The translations under genes were made by a program, and so were the position numbers. The notes beneath the pieces are model-generated. The model was not told the DNA's origin and made no database searches. It saw only the letters and a program-made list of their open reading frames with translations. From NCBI GenBank assembly GCA_037389465.1, contig JAZARR010000197.1, positions 8,209,501 through 8,273,500 of the forward strand: a stretch of DNA of 64,000 nt, in the 5' to 3' direction. This DNA comes from Baylisascaris procyonis (lineage: Eukaryota; Nematoda; Chromadorea; Rhabditida; Ascarididae). Shown here one piece after another: positions 12,490 through 24,879 of this stretch (positions are counted from its first letter, which is position 1; each line of letters opens with the position of its first letter).

Positions 12490-14514
12490 ATGGCCCTATG
12501 GCTCCGGCATTGCATTCCTCCTCTTCTCTTCATTCATCCTCTCATACAAGTGAACGCTTATGTCTGCAACGTGGGAGTATGAATCTCTTGATTTTGTGGA
12601 AAGTACAAAAACTCGACTCTTTACGTCATCATAATCCTTTCAGCAGTCTATAGAGACGTTAATTTTTCTTTTACATTCACGGAATACAGTATAGCTCGAA
12701 ATAAACGCTCCCTCTCTGTAGTAGTAATCCTCTAAAAAAATGTCTTATTCTTTATTATGAATTACTATTTATTTACAAAAATAAATAAATTTTTTGTAAG
12801 ATTTTATGAGCGTATGAATTCTAATCGAAGAATAAATAATATATAAAATTTCAGGACATGTACATGCAAGCAATGATCCAATCCTTTCAACCGTTCCACC
12901 TGGTTATTATTATGGGATGCCATCTTCGTGTACTTCTGAAACTGTAATTATAAAAAAATCAACAGATATACAGAATGAGAGAAAATTCTCGAAATTTTGA
13001 AAAAATTTTCCACTTTTATAATTATAAAAATCAATTTTTTATTCATCGAAAGACAACCTAGTAGTGTAATTATTAAGCGTCGGTCGTTACGAATGAATAA
13101 TTTCTTATGATTTTAAAATACAAATAAAAATTCTTTCATTTTTCAATTGTGAATACAATTTGAGAAAATTCCAATTTTTTTGAATATTCTTAAAGTGCAA
13201 AAAAAATTTTTTCAAGAATATTTTCCTCGAGTAATTATATAAAAATTTTTATGAAAATTTGGAAGGAACCATATTAAATTTTTGTTTCTTTTTCAGTTTA
13301 TATATTCATGAAATTAACCCAACATTACTTTGATGAAATGATGAGGAAGAAATAATAAATGAGCAAAGGAAAATGCTTTAAAGAATAAAATCATGAAGTT
13401 AAATGCTTTGAGATTTATAGAGATGTTTATTTAGTGTTAAATATGTAGTATATAACGAGATCATAACTAGAGATCAATTCATGAGATTTCGATGGTATTT
13501 AATTGCGTCCGACATACGACATACCGTAAAATCTTAAATAAACCCCCTCTTTTCTCTCGAATCAATACTCTTTTCAAAAATTTTCACTGAAGAAATAACA
13601 TGAATCGATATAATCGCATAGTCGAAAAAAACCCCTCTTTTTCTTCTGTCCATTCCTTTCCACCCCTTCCCCCATCGCATCAAAGAACCCCGTCAATAAA
13701 TCCTCTGAAAACAATCTCGGAGGTTTTATTCGAGACTTTATAGGACTTTCATTACTTTTTTAAATTTTGCGTAGTAAATTTCCGATATCTTATTCATTGA
13801 GATTCTCTCTTTTCTTCTTCGAATAAATTATAATTAATACTGAAATAATGCAAAAATTATTCGAGTTCGATTGCTTTAATTAATATAGTTTTTATACTAT
13901 CACATATTTTTATTCAATTTCTATATAGAATTATAAAAAAAATAAATAATATAACGATAAAAGTGCTATGTATAATACATGTGTTATGTTTAACGATGTG
14001 CCATTCGAATAAACTCGATTTAGCTCAATTGTCTTATTCAGCGATCATATCTTTTTCTTTCAGATCGATCAGAGATAATTTCTTGCAGAAATAATTATTA
14101 ATGTGGTATTTTAACTGTAAAAATTGTATTCTCATGTTAAAACGTTGTAAATATCAAAAATTTTTTTATTTTTTTAAATTATGCGTCATCAAATTTTCGA
14201 ATTCTTTTTTTATTGAATATATCTGCATGAAGAACATGCGCCAGGTTTTTGCTGTTTTTCAACCTTTCTCCCTCCCCTTCTGCTTATGCTTTTTCCTCCT
14301 TTATGTGTTTGTCGACCACATCGCTGAGACAGACTCCTTTGCCCAGGTATCCGATACGTGTCGCAACGAAGAACTATTCGGCAAGTACCCTAAACTTCAC
14401 ACGGGCCAGCCTGGTCAGACTGTGGTCAGTTTTCAGTCCACACAATGGTCAGCCTCACCACTCTGCATTTATACAACCTTGTGCTATGAAGCAAATAAAC
14501 GTTTTCTAGAGTGA
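12490..14514 (+). CDS. possible two-exon secreted Cys-containing protein
   Basis: 12490-12576 starts with ATG in strong context and encodes 29 residues: a classic signal peptide (MALWLRHCIPPLLFIHPLIQ, cleavage likely after VNA), then YVCNVG and donor GTATGA, phase 0. 14347-14514 follows acceptor CTTTGCCCAG in phase 0 and reads VSDTCRNEELFGKYPKLHTG and on to a stop after ANKRFLE. The product would be 84 residues with several Cys. Odd points are the 1.8-kb intron and open frames in other registers in both exons. A signal peptide within one exon at 14.25-14.34 kb is an alternative. No family is recognised. Confidence 0.3.
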
Positions 14515-15239
14515 TTGCATGTACGCTGCAAGGCTAAAACTTGAAGCGGACGTTACGGTACTCTGTAAAAATCGGTCGGTGGTAGCGATACGATAGTGGC
14601 GTTTTCCGCCATGATCCTTCCGTTAGATGATTGATGGTGGATGGTAAAAAATTACGTCGACGAACTAGCACAGCTCTAAATTTAAGTTTCGACGGTAGTT
14701 GAGAGCTAAAAAAATAGAAAAAATTCCTAAAAAAATATTAAAGTTTATTTACGCATCAATGTTGGAACAGGTTCTACTTTTATGTTTAGTCGTTTCTTAG
14801 GCTTTGAACTAAATGATCTAAAAATCTTTTAAAAAGGTTCATAATTGAAGTCATTTTGTCCACTGCACCGAATTTTCAAATATAGGTAAGAAGTACGGTC
14901 ACCATTGTTATCCAATGAGATAAGGATTAAATAATTGCTTAAAAAGTGGAAGATATGCTATTCTCTTTGTATAAATTTTCTTTTTCGGGTTTAAATAAGG
15001 TTTAGAAGGTATAAAGCTCTAAGGTTTAAAGTTTAAGGTTTAAAACAAGGTTTAAAGTCCGATTTTTTAACAGGTTTTTTCTTCGATTGGAAAAAAAATT
15101 ACCTGCCTCAGTGGCAATGAATATCATTGAGGTAATAAAGAATTTTTAAGAAAAACATTAATATCATTTAGGTAGTCAGCGAAAAAAAGACAAAGATATC
15201 CTTAAACCTTGAACCGAACAAAGAAATGCGTTCTATTAG

Positions 15240-15375
15240 ATAAACGCTAAATTTTCCAATCTCTAATGGTCATTTGCTTTCCGGTCATTTTCGCTTTGAC
15301 CACTTGAACAGATAATTTACGCTCTCGAATCATTTGCTCTTGGTCATCTATCCTTAGGTCATTTGTGCTTTTTAT
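15240..15375. repeat. degenerate GGTCATTTGC-type repeats
   Basis: GGTCATTT and close variants (GGTCATTTGC, GGTCATTTTCGC, ATCATTTGCTC, GGTCATCT) recur at about 15-25 bp spacing. Reverse-orientation relatives (AAGTGACCA, AATGACCA) cluster at 16850-16930, and GGCCA variants lie at 10.5 and 12.4 kb. Confidence 0.45.
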
Positions 15376-15787
15376 CTCTTATGGTTATTTTTTGAGAAAC
15401 TTCAAGCGGAAAGTATTTTATTGCTTGCATTTTGAAAATTTGACTCGTAAAGTTCACAAATATTATCTACAAAATTTCAAAGTTTAAATTAAATTTTAAT
15501 TAAAGTTCTAATGAGTAAATAAACATAAATTTATTCATCTCATTTCCTTAAAACTCTTCGAATCTCATTTTGCTAGCAAACGTCTTTTTTTTTGCACAAC
15601 GTTGTGTCCTTTAAAGTGGGTTTTTTTTTCTTCAATTTAAGTGCCCATTGAATTTATTTGCTAATGTTAACTTTCTTCCTCCCCTTGAAATTTTCCCTCA
15701 TTGTTCATTGTTTACTCAACCTTTTTTTTGGCTAGAATCTACTTGTTTGCTTTATTTGCCTACCTTTTCCCTTCTCTTTCCGTGCAG

Positions 15788-15859
15788 TTTTTCTGGATAC
15801 AGCCATATTCTGAGATTCTGATCGGCAGAAACGCAGAGAAACTTCTGTATGGCCAGTGA
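15788..15859 (+). CDS. possible terminal exon, unidentified
   Basis: A strong acceptor (CTTCTCTTTCCGTGCAG) precedes 23 codons and a TGA: FFWIQPYSEILIGRNAEK then LLYGQ. An A-run follows the stop. It is too short to identify; support is the acceptor and composition only. Confidence 0.25.
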   Translation, partial: FFWIQPYSEILIGRNAEKLLYGQ

Positions 15860-17016
15860 AAAAAAAAAATTAAAAAACCTTAAAAATTTCCTCTTATCCT
15901 TTCATAAATAAAATCATCACTAAAATAAGTCAAAATGTGAGGAACGCCAGAATATGACTTCATTCTACATCCAGAATACTTTTTAAAGAACGCTAAAACT
16001 TCCCTTCCCCACTCTATGGGTAGAAAAGTGGGAATGGGAAACGGGAAAGGGTTATAATTTTGTTTGAAATGTCAACGAAAATCTTCGACGAGTAAAGAAA
16101 TTCCCTTATGTTTATTTGACTGTAAAAACAAATTCTACGCAGAAAAAGAAAGTTATAGACTGCATTAAATCGGGTACAGCAAGCAAAGAAAGACTCGAAT
16201 TAGGAGTCCCTAATGCAAATCGTCCCTCAAACAAATTGACAAATGAGTTTCTCTTACGATATTTTCAATACATCCGACCAGTTCGTTAGGATTGTTACTT
16301 TTTCCTTCCTCTCCCATGGCTATTTATTTCTCTCCTTCAAAAGACAGTTTATCCGGGCGCATATCTCCCTCAACAATTCCAGGATTTTATCAGGTTCAAA
16401 TTAACAACGTTTGGAGTTCTTAAGAATCTTCTTTCATCCGCTCCGCCTCCTTTCTCAATCCTCTCACTCAAATATATATTTGTAACACTAATAAAAAACA
16501 GGTTTTACCCATCAAATCAATCAGTGCAACAACTACTAAAAAAACAATGCAATATTGTCGTCTAAGTTGTTTTCGCAATCGATGATAGGAAACTACAAAT
16601 TAGCACTTCAAATTCTCTCTCTTATAAACACCTCATTTGTCAAAGTTTTTTTTTTTTAAATTTAGGCGTAAAAACTTGCAATAAACACATAAAGACAAGT
16701 CGATAAACGTACGAGATTTGTTAACTTAACTGATCCATATTACTTGTTCGAGAAACAAATGCATGAAATTATTTAGCGCTTCAATTATTTTAAAACAAAA
16801 TAATTAACTCATCTTAATTACTCCTGAACACTGAGGTCAAATTGCCAGAAGGCGAATGACCACAACGTAGATGAGCACGGCTCAAACGGTCAAAGCCTAA
16901 GTGACCAGTTTAAGTGACCAAAATGCAGATTGCCTGAGGGCTAATTCCAAAATGTTGTAAATGCGCAACGATGAGATCACCTCTCTCTGTTTGTTGGTTC
17001 ATTCATTCGGTTCTAG

Positions 17017-17152
17017 TAAGTTAGCCTTCCGGATTTGTGGACAAGTTTGCGATCGTCGTTTGGTTTACTGGACATTCAGCAATGATTACTACATGAACAA
17101 GCTGTTCAGGCATAAATGTTTGAGAAAGCTAGAAAGCAGATTTTAAAATAAA
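17017..17152 (+). CDS. possible terminal exon with polyadenylation signal
   Basis: Acceptor TTCATTCATTCGGTTCTAG leads, with one base completing a codon, into KLAFRICGQVCDRRLVYW, then TFSNDYYMNKLFRHKCLRKL and a stop after ESRF at 17146. AATAAA starts at 17147 and another lies at about 17161, which suits a 3' end. No family is recognised, and linkage to exon-like segments upstream is unproven. Confidence 0.3.
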
Positions 17153-19852
17153 CAACTTTTTAATAAAGAAGTATTTTGCATTTGTTTAAAGGATCTACAC
17201 TTCCAAATTAGCTACAGATGAGTAATTGACAGCCTACACACTTTATGAACGATATTCAGATATCTTCCACTACATTACTAAGAAAATAAAAACACAGAAA
17301 CTCTTCCTTAGCAATATTTCTGTCCACGAATATAAAAGAAAATCTGAATAAAAATGCGCAAACGTCATCTACCACTTAGTGACAACCGTTTTATAGTTCT
17401 TCGGTTTTTCAGTGTCGCCACGTTACTTTCACAACAATCTCACCTATAACATCATATGCTCAAACCTAAGTTCTACCTGTAGAAGCTTTAGGTTGGAATA
17501 TAATTTTCTACAATTTCTTATGCATATATAATTTGAAAAAGCGTTTAGATGTATATAAAAATCAACCATACCCGAATAAAATAAAGGTCAGTACCTACTA
17601 TAGGTCAATATAACCCATTAAACAGAGATTACACTTCAATTTCAAGACCATTTAAATTTTAAAATCTATTATAGACGCAAAATGGATTTTTAAAAAAGAA
17701 TATGGATCAAATAATTTTATTTTTTAAAAAAATAGCTTCATGCATTCTAACGCTGTTTTTCCTCTCTACGTCCGATGCCTTACAAAGATAAAACTTAAGC
17801 GATGCAACTATAGTTTATTTAATGATTTATAGAAATAATAGTGATGCGATAAATGAAAGCAATTTTTTTTTTTTTTTGGTTACTATCAATATCAATCATA
17901 TTCAGATCAAAAGCAAAAAAAAAAAAAAAATAATATCAGCAATTAGAAAGGAAATTCGCTTACATTCACAGATTATCACTACCATGAAAGAATTTGCATA
18001 GATAAATTCATTACGAGAGGGAATTCCACCTTTAATTAGATTTAATTAATCCACCCTTTAATAAGGTGTTTCTATGATTCGGCTATTACGAAAAATTCCT
18101 CTCATTTTATGCCTATTCATCTATATACTCTAATATACTTCTATCTCACCTTTTCTCTCTCTCTATCTCTCCCTCTCTCTCTTTCTCTCTCTCCCTCCGA
18201 AATATATTCCTTAATCTATTATAAAACAATTATCGCAGATTAACGGACTACAAATAAACAAGTATTCGAGTCTTTTAGAACAGAATTCCTACCTAGCAAA
18301 ACCATCGTTACAAATGACGAAGAAAGAGGAAATTAAAAAGGGAAACGAAACGACCATCGAAATGGTGTCCAATTCCACAAATTGAAGATATTTGATACCA
18401 GTCGGCTGGCACTATAGCACTAATGCAGCCAACTAGAACAACCTCATCCCCATATATGTGAAAATTATCTAGCTCCTTCCAGTAAGGTTCAACTGGATCT
18501 GCTGATAACCTATGGGTACCGCATACTTCGAAGAATCCTCCCCCCCCCCCCTCCACCCCCTTCTCCCACTTCACTACTTCCTCGAAGTCTTTCTCATCAC
18601 AAAAGTCGCAAAAATGACATATCCAAAACGTTATAGACGTTAAATATTTTCTAAGAATCTTATGGATGCCCTTCCCCTTCTTTAATAATCCTTATATCCT
18701 TAATAATCCTCCCCCCCGAAGACCTTTTCAAAAACTTGATAAAATTTAAAAACCCTGCGATTCTATTCGAAGTCATACGGTAGCTGGGAAGTATCACAAT
18801 CAATAACAGTTTTCATACAATTCAAGTATTACGGAAGAAATAAGCAATTTTACCTTCATGATTCAAATAGGTTCCATACGAAAAAAAGGAAAAACAAAAT
18901 CCTCATTGAAAGTATTTTCCGGACCATTCCCAGTCTATTTATTTCTTCTTGAATGTTGTTCTAAAAAAGCGCATCAAATCGTATAGCTAGATGTTCCATA
19001 CTGTACGGTTTCATCACTCCTCAGAATCACAACCCTTCAACTAATAAAGCATTTTATTACTCCCCCCTCTTCCCTCACCCTCCGCATCTCTTCAGAAATA
19101 TAAACTTATTTCAGTCTAATAACGCATTAAAAAACAACCTCGACTGTATAATTTTTTAGCATCACTATAGCGTGGCCAAAATTCACCTCAATAATGTGAT
19201 GAACGCAATTCTCAATTAACACCTGAAAATATTTACGATCCTGAAATTTAATAATTTACAAGTTAAATTAGCAATAATCTGAAGAAAAAAATAACTTCAC
19301 AACATTATACACTCATCATCGCGAATCAATGCATTCGAAAGAAAAGCGCTTTTATATTACACATAGGGATAAGCAAAGAAATATAAGAGATGACAAGAAT
19401 GAATTAATGAATAAATTCTGGTGTGTTGCAAATTCTCTCCTCTCTCTTTCATTCTTTCATCCTCCATCCCTTCCTCCCTCTCCCACTTCCTTTCAATTTT
19501 TTACAATGATTTAATGTAGCAACAGTATTGGTGATAAAAACTGTTCAAAATAGCATAATAATATACTTCAGATCATATCGCCCCATTATTCCCTATTAGT
19601 TCCCGAATAATTCTACCATCTTCTCGAATCTCCATCAGTTACCTTTTGGCGAGACGTTAACAAAACCTGTTAAGAGACGCGAGAGATTAAACGCATATAA
19701 AGCAAAATATTTCAAGAGAAAAAAAGTCTAAGAGTTGTTGATGAATCACTCAAATGATTGACTAAATTTACATCTAATAATTTGGCATTGTCATTTAAAT
19801 AATAATAATAATAATAATAATTTTTAAAGAATGCATCCGTTAAGTATTACGC
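17153..19852. other. gene-poor stretch
   Basis: It holds A and T homopolymers (17860-17930), a CT-rich tract (18150-18205), C-runs (18540-18560, 18710) and a (TAA)n run at 19797-19820 next to the TPRKB stop codon. A minus-strand open frame at 18308-18574 reads well but crosses a G-run and lacks good splice sites, so it is not called. Confidence 0.5.
18150..18205. repeat. CT-rich microsatellite
   Basis: An imperfect (CT)n tract, mostly CTCTCT with TCTC, CCCT and TTTC interruptions. Confidence 0.8.
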
Positions 19853-21896
19853 TTATGCCATATAATCTTTGGTGACAATCCTTGTAATGATTTCATCGCT
19901 GATTGTTTCTTCGTTGAATTCCGGTTCAGTGACACGATATACCTGAAATACAATGGGAACCTTTAACTGGTCCGATGATATACTTGAAACGTTGGCCGGG
20001 ATTTTCATTACAGCTTCATGAATTTCATTACAGTGATAAATTATAGCAGCATATGAACTGTTTGCTGCACGTCTGAAGAGTAGAATTCGAATCACATTGG
20101 ACATCGCCGTCATCAATGAGATAAATCAAATCTAAGAATGTACCTTTTTAATGAGGGAATAATCGGCAATCATCGGTAATTCATCAAGTGAAGCTGGTCG
20201 ACCATCGATTTTCTTTGCGATTTCAATCATTTTTTCACCGCTTTCATCATCGAATATTCCCACCAATAAATCGTGACTCGTTTCCGCTATACCAAATGTT
20301 ATGAGTGAATCGGAGATCTAAATTTAAAAAAAAAAATAATAATTTGAATAGATATCGTCAGATTCATTGATCATATTCATCATAAATCCAAATATCCTGT
20401 CATCCTGACCAAACAATATGAAACTAATTTGATTGCTCAACAAACGATGCAGATCACAATCAAAAACTTCATCAATCTAAATTTTGTGATAGGTATCGCT
20501 CCCTCATAGCTAGAAAGAACTTCCTGCAGAACGGCAGATTTTCACTTCCTCTATCCTTGCCAACTTATTTTTATTGTTTTTTTTTTGGATGCCCAAAATC
20601 TTTTCCACGTCACGCACTAACAAAAGAAGATAGCTGTATATCAGCAATGAAGGCTGAAAGTCGCACGAATCCACTTTGAACAGCACTCGATGTACTTGAC
20701 ACCTGAAATTCAAAAATGAAGCAAAAGTTTTTGTTGAGCTACAGAAGGGTTTATGTTGAATCCCTCACGGAAAAAATTTCCACTCAGATAATTTGCGAAA
20801 TCCCATCTTCGATTGCCGACCTAATGCTCTGACTCACTAAGGTAATCCAATAAATACATACATCACAAAAAACAATACAATAATGCAGTTACATTTCTAC
20901 TTGGAGACAGCGAATAGATGAGTTCAGCATGAAGTGATCGTGTTGAAAGTCGGTTATGTGCTGCTTGATGCACGGCACGATTTGCTGCCGCTAATAAAAT
21001 GAATGTTTCAAGCACCTAAAATATGCAAATTAAGAAAAAAAAAATTCATCAATATGCGAATTATTTCACGATCAAAGTTGAAGAAATAGGTGGCGACCAT
21101 GATAAGTGGCGCTATATCAAAGAAAATATATATACCACACATATATAACCTGAATCGACTAGCAATGTTTATAGAGAATCAATAAGGAATTGCTTAACGC
21201 ATTATTCGCACGGATTAGAGTTCGAAAATTTTGGCAATGGTCGATTCAACGTTTGATTTTGCGTTGGTAAAACGATTCACTTGTTTTGTTTGCATCACGT
21301 ATACAACGTATATCCCTCTATACACATCGTAGGTACTATATGGACCCATCACCCACATATATTCCTTTAAAAAAATTTTCGTGTAGATATATGGCCAGAA
21401 AGAAAAAGCTAGGAATGGCTTGTGAAAATAAAAGAATGGCGTAGTTTTGTTCTTGAAACTTGCAGTTTTTTCTTATAATATGAATGGGAGAAATGAATAT
21501 GAGATAGCTTCGTTTGAATTAAATTTCTTTTGGATCCTAGGACTTGAAACCACAGGTATATATAAATATAGGTACGAACATGAAGGTAGGAGTAATCTGT
21601 AGATCCTTAAATTTTGTCTGTAAGCCTAAAATTAAATAAATGTTTTATTGCTGGCAAGTGAATGGGGAGGGGGGTCTGGAGGTGACGGCAGTGTTTTTTA
21701 AAAAAAATGTAGCATAGATAAAACTTACAAGTTCGGCTCTGATGAATGCGGCATCAATTGTTCCCGTTCTTAATGCTTCACGTAATTCAACCGCATTTTT
21801 AACATCACGAAAGATACATGCCCTGAAGAAACGTCGCTGCGAAACGTCGTATGGATCGGGTTGAAGTTGGAATAGGCGTGATGCACCAAACTTCAT
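19853..21896 (-). CDS. TPRKB: EKC/KEOPS complex subunit TPRKB (Cgi121 homologue), complete
   Basis: Four phase-0 exons: 21729-21896, 20893-21015, 20144-20317 and 19853-19942, giving 184 residues (human TPRKB is about 175). The sequence follows the family throughout: an early CIFRDVKNAVELREALRTGT with DAAFI (family FKDVKNAxxLRxxAxxGTID), LLAAANRAVHQA (about 63-74), STRSLHAELIYSLSPSRN (about 80-97), FGIAET with DDESGE (about 105-126), and a C-terminus ending ISDEIITRIVTKDYMA (family IICRMSTKDVL). TPRKB binds the PRPK/Bud32 kinase and supports t6A modification of ANN-decoding tRNAs; those roles come from the family. Donors are GTAAGT, GTAACT and GTACAT. Introns of 713, 575 and 201 bp separate the exons. 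The start is the first ATG, 13 bases after a TTTCAG acceptor. No operon partner is seen. Confidence 0.93.
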
Positions 21897-21909
21897 CCTT
21901 CTTCGGCGT

Positions 21910-21920
21910 CTGAAATCAAC
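21910..21920 (-). promoter_or_regulatory. probable trans-splice acceptor for TPRKB
   Basis: Minus-strand GTTGATTTCAG ends 13 bases before the TPRKB ATG. A T-rich acceptor this close to a start codon suits spliced-leader trans-splicing in nematodes. A cis-spliced 5' UTR exon would look the same. Confidence 0.5.
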
Positions 21921-23600
21921 AAAACGATTCGTTCACGGCGGCTAAATTAGCTAAACGGCCAATTAATTCCTAAATTATTTTATAAGCGTAAATATTGTTT
22001 CCTTTAAACTTTAATGTCAACGATTCGCTTTGTTTAGCGATTATCTCGTGATATTATCATTGAAATATGCTAATGCAATAAAAATATCTGATAGAAATTC
22101 GTCAACGTTGTGAAGTATATTTACTTCACCACTCAAATCACTCAATAACATAGGTGTAGGGAACGAAGACATCCTGACGTGGCCAACACTAAACGCATGG
22201 CCCAGTTTGATTCATTCCTTCAAGCACTACCTCATCCCCCTACGTTTTAATCCCGCGGCCGATGCTTCAGTTTTTCCCTCAGCGTGGCTCTACCTTTCTA
22301 CCTATTTAAATTCCTACTTCCTCCCACATAGGTATCCCATCTAATTTTTGATTAATTTTGAATGGGGAATAATTTCTCGTCAGCATTTATGAGGACCAGT
22401 TTTCCTGTAGGAGCCGATTTCTTGCTAAAATTTGTAGAAAACAATTGCTTCTTGCTTGGACTAATTCCGTATCAAATGTGCTAGAACCACATTTTCCTAG
22501 CATTTCGATAAACCCACTGCTAAAAGCATTGAAAGTTTTACGTTATTGTTTCACTTCCTCGGATTTCACTCTCCAAAATTTATGAATTTTATGTAAAATT
22601 ACAAAAATTTTCAACATTTCCTCTGAATATGCTTGAAAAGTTTTGGGCACGTGATCGAATATTCACTCATATTCAGAAATTTAACTCAGTTAAAAAACGT
22701 TTGTGGTGATCTTATTGCTGCACTATCACGATCGTTCTTCATTCCATCTTTATAAATTCCTAAATTAAATAAAAAATGAAAAAAAAAAGTTGCAGTAGAG
22801 CAAAAATAAAAACTTGAAAAATTTTCGATACAACGCAAATTTAATAAGCATGAATTTGTCGCAAAAATGCCTGACGGCTGAAGATAAAGAACACAGAAGG
22901 AACTTACTTATACGAATCAGGTCATCAAAAAAATACCCCCCCCCCTCGATTCTCCGGTATTTTCAAATTGTTTTATTCAACTTCAGTGCATCTTTCCCCT
23001 TGTTCAACCTACAATGATTCTTAAATAAAAATTCAAAAAATGATTCACACAACTTTTCGAGTAATGCAGCTTACTACCGTTCCAGGTTAACCCATCTCAG
23101 TCCAGGTAACCGCTCTTCACCTTCTGCAGGCTAGAATCGGGCCAGATATGAACAATTTCTAATATGAGCGTGGATTAGCTCCCAATTTGTTCCTGAAGCC
23201 GGACGTGATCGCTACAGGGATGAGGCCTGATCTGGCCCAGACCCGCTGTCTATGACGCTCATTCTACTTGCAACGTTTCAAGAATATAAGGAGACAAGCA
23301 TGAGTGTACAATTTAAAAAAAAACACTGAAAACTGATATCTATCGCTGAGAGAGAAATAAACAGTTATGATACACCAACAAGGGAACTAAAGTAGCAAAA
23401 AAAAAGAAATTAAATAGAAATTTAAAAAAAAAACAAAAAAAAATTAAAAAAACAACAAAGAATCATAGATGAGAGGAATGAACACTGAATAAAATTTACA
23501 TTTAAAGGAAACAAATTAAATAATAAAATAATAAAATAAGTGATTAACCGCGGTATATCGTCGCTCATTTAGATTACTAAATTCAAGAAGGCGAATGTTT
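21921..23600. other. region upstream of TPRKB, no supported gene
   Basis: 22130-22340 is GC-richer with overlapping open frames in two plus registers, neither recognisable. 23060-23260 is a second GC-rich island with an internal inverted repeat. The remainder is AT-rich with A-runs around 23400. Confidence 0.45.
23139..23238. repeat. 9-bp inverted repeat bounding a GC-rich segment
   Basis: GGGCCAGAT (23139-23147) and ATCTGGCCC (23230-23238) are exact reverse complements enclosing 82 bases. Just to the left, CCAGGTTAACC and CCAGGTAACC form a direct pair. It may be a small structured RNA or a mobile-element fragment. Confidence 0.5.
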
Positions 23601-23701
23601 TTGTGTAACGTCACAACCACAAACGCAATCCATACGCTTGTGAAACGACTACGACGGGCGGCGCCGAATGCCATTGTGGTGGTCAATTAGCACACGGCGC
23701 A

Positions 23702-23916
23702 ACGTATGTATGTATGCATGTGTGTATGTATGTTCGTATGTGCGTGCGTGTGTACGTATGTGTATGTATGTCTGCATATGTGTGTATGTGTATGTGCATG
23801 CATGTTTCTGTATGTATGTATGTACATGTATGTCTGTGTATGTACGTGTGTCTGTGTGCGCTTGTACATGTATATGTATGTGTGTACGGATGTATGTGTG
23901 TGTGCATATCTTGTGA
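23702..23916. repeat. TATG/TGTG microsatellite
   Basis: About 215 bp of imperfect (TATG)n mixed with TGTG and CATG. It generates long overlapping open frames on both strands rich in Met/Cys/Val/Tyr or His/Thr, which are artefacts. Confidence 0.9.
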
Positions 23917-24566
23917 TATCAATTTATTTGCTATTAACTTCACCAAAAATGTCATTTTTAAACGAAAGTAAAATGCAAAAAACTTTAATTCATCGCTGAA
24001 AAACTTCAATAATAAGCATCTGCAATTTCTACTCGAAAATTGAAAAATATCAAAAACCATCGACGATTGTTGATGAGGTAATAAAGAAAGTTTTTAATTT
24101 ACCACTGAAAATAATTATTAGCTTCATAATGAATTGGCTATTAGTTTTTTTTTTCTTCATATTTTCATACAATTTTTCTCGATAATTTCCGAGAGGAGTT
24201 CGAATTTCAAAATTGGCGGTTAGCGATTTTTTCAATAAGTTTAATTTCTGTTAATTTAATAAAAATTCTCAAAAGTAATTCAATTAGATTAAAAAATTTT
24301 TAATTTTCAAGAACTTCTCATCGTAATAATCACGTTTTCGTTAAGCAATAGCTAAAAGACTATTTAATGCAAATTTTTAATGTAAAATAAATCGACAATT
24401 TTATTTTCATTGAGAATTTTCTATTTAAAAAAAAAAATTTTTTTTTCACAATTTCATATTAATGGCCATTTTAACAATTTAATTATTTATATTCGCTTAT
24501 ATATTCTAGTTGATTCACTTGCGAATTCTTTAGATTTTTTCATAACAAAATTCTTTAGATTTTTTC

Positions 24567-24568
24567 AA

Positions 24569-24639
<71 letters not shown>

Positions 24640-24640
24640 A
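24567..24640. repeat. (AAAT)n microsatellite
   Basis: About 18 uninterrupted AAAT units. Confidence 0.95.
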
Positions 24641-24879
24641 TGATGTTCTCATCGAAGGAATAAATATATTTCATTTCTTTACTTATGCTATAAGTCTTAT
24701 CAATTTCTATCTAATTAAATTATTGAATGATTTCAAGTTCCAATTGATATATCATAAAATATCTTTTTTTTTTTCGATAAAAATTTAAATTAATAGAGTT
24801 ATAATATTTTTTAAACCTAATGATGTAGGTGAATTAAAGTTTGAAATTGATAATGCCAGCATTGCAACATTCATGTATC

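Noticed and set aside
14560..14660. Minus-strand start MAENATIVSLPPTDFYR, considered as Mediator subunit 7
   Set aside because: The resemblance is confined to a few residues, the frame stops soon after, and no downstream exon matches.
18308..18574. 88-codon minus-strand frame with good composition
   Set aside because: It crosses a long G-run, lacks clear splice sites and has no recognisable homology.
20510..20713. 67-codon minus-strand frame between TPRKB exons 2 and 3
   Set aside because: TPRKB exons join in phase without it and it matches nothing in the family.
23668..24060. Five overlapping open frames on both strands around 23.7-24.0 kb
   Set aside because: They are translations of the TATG/TGTG microsatellite; the Met-Tyr-Val-Cys and Thr-His repeats are artefacts.
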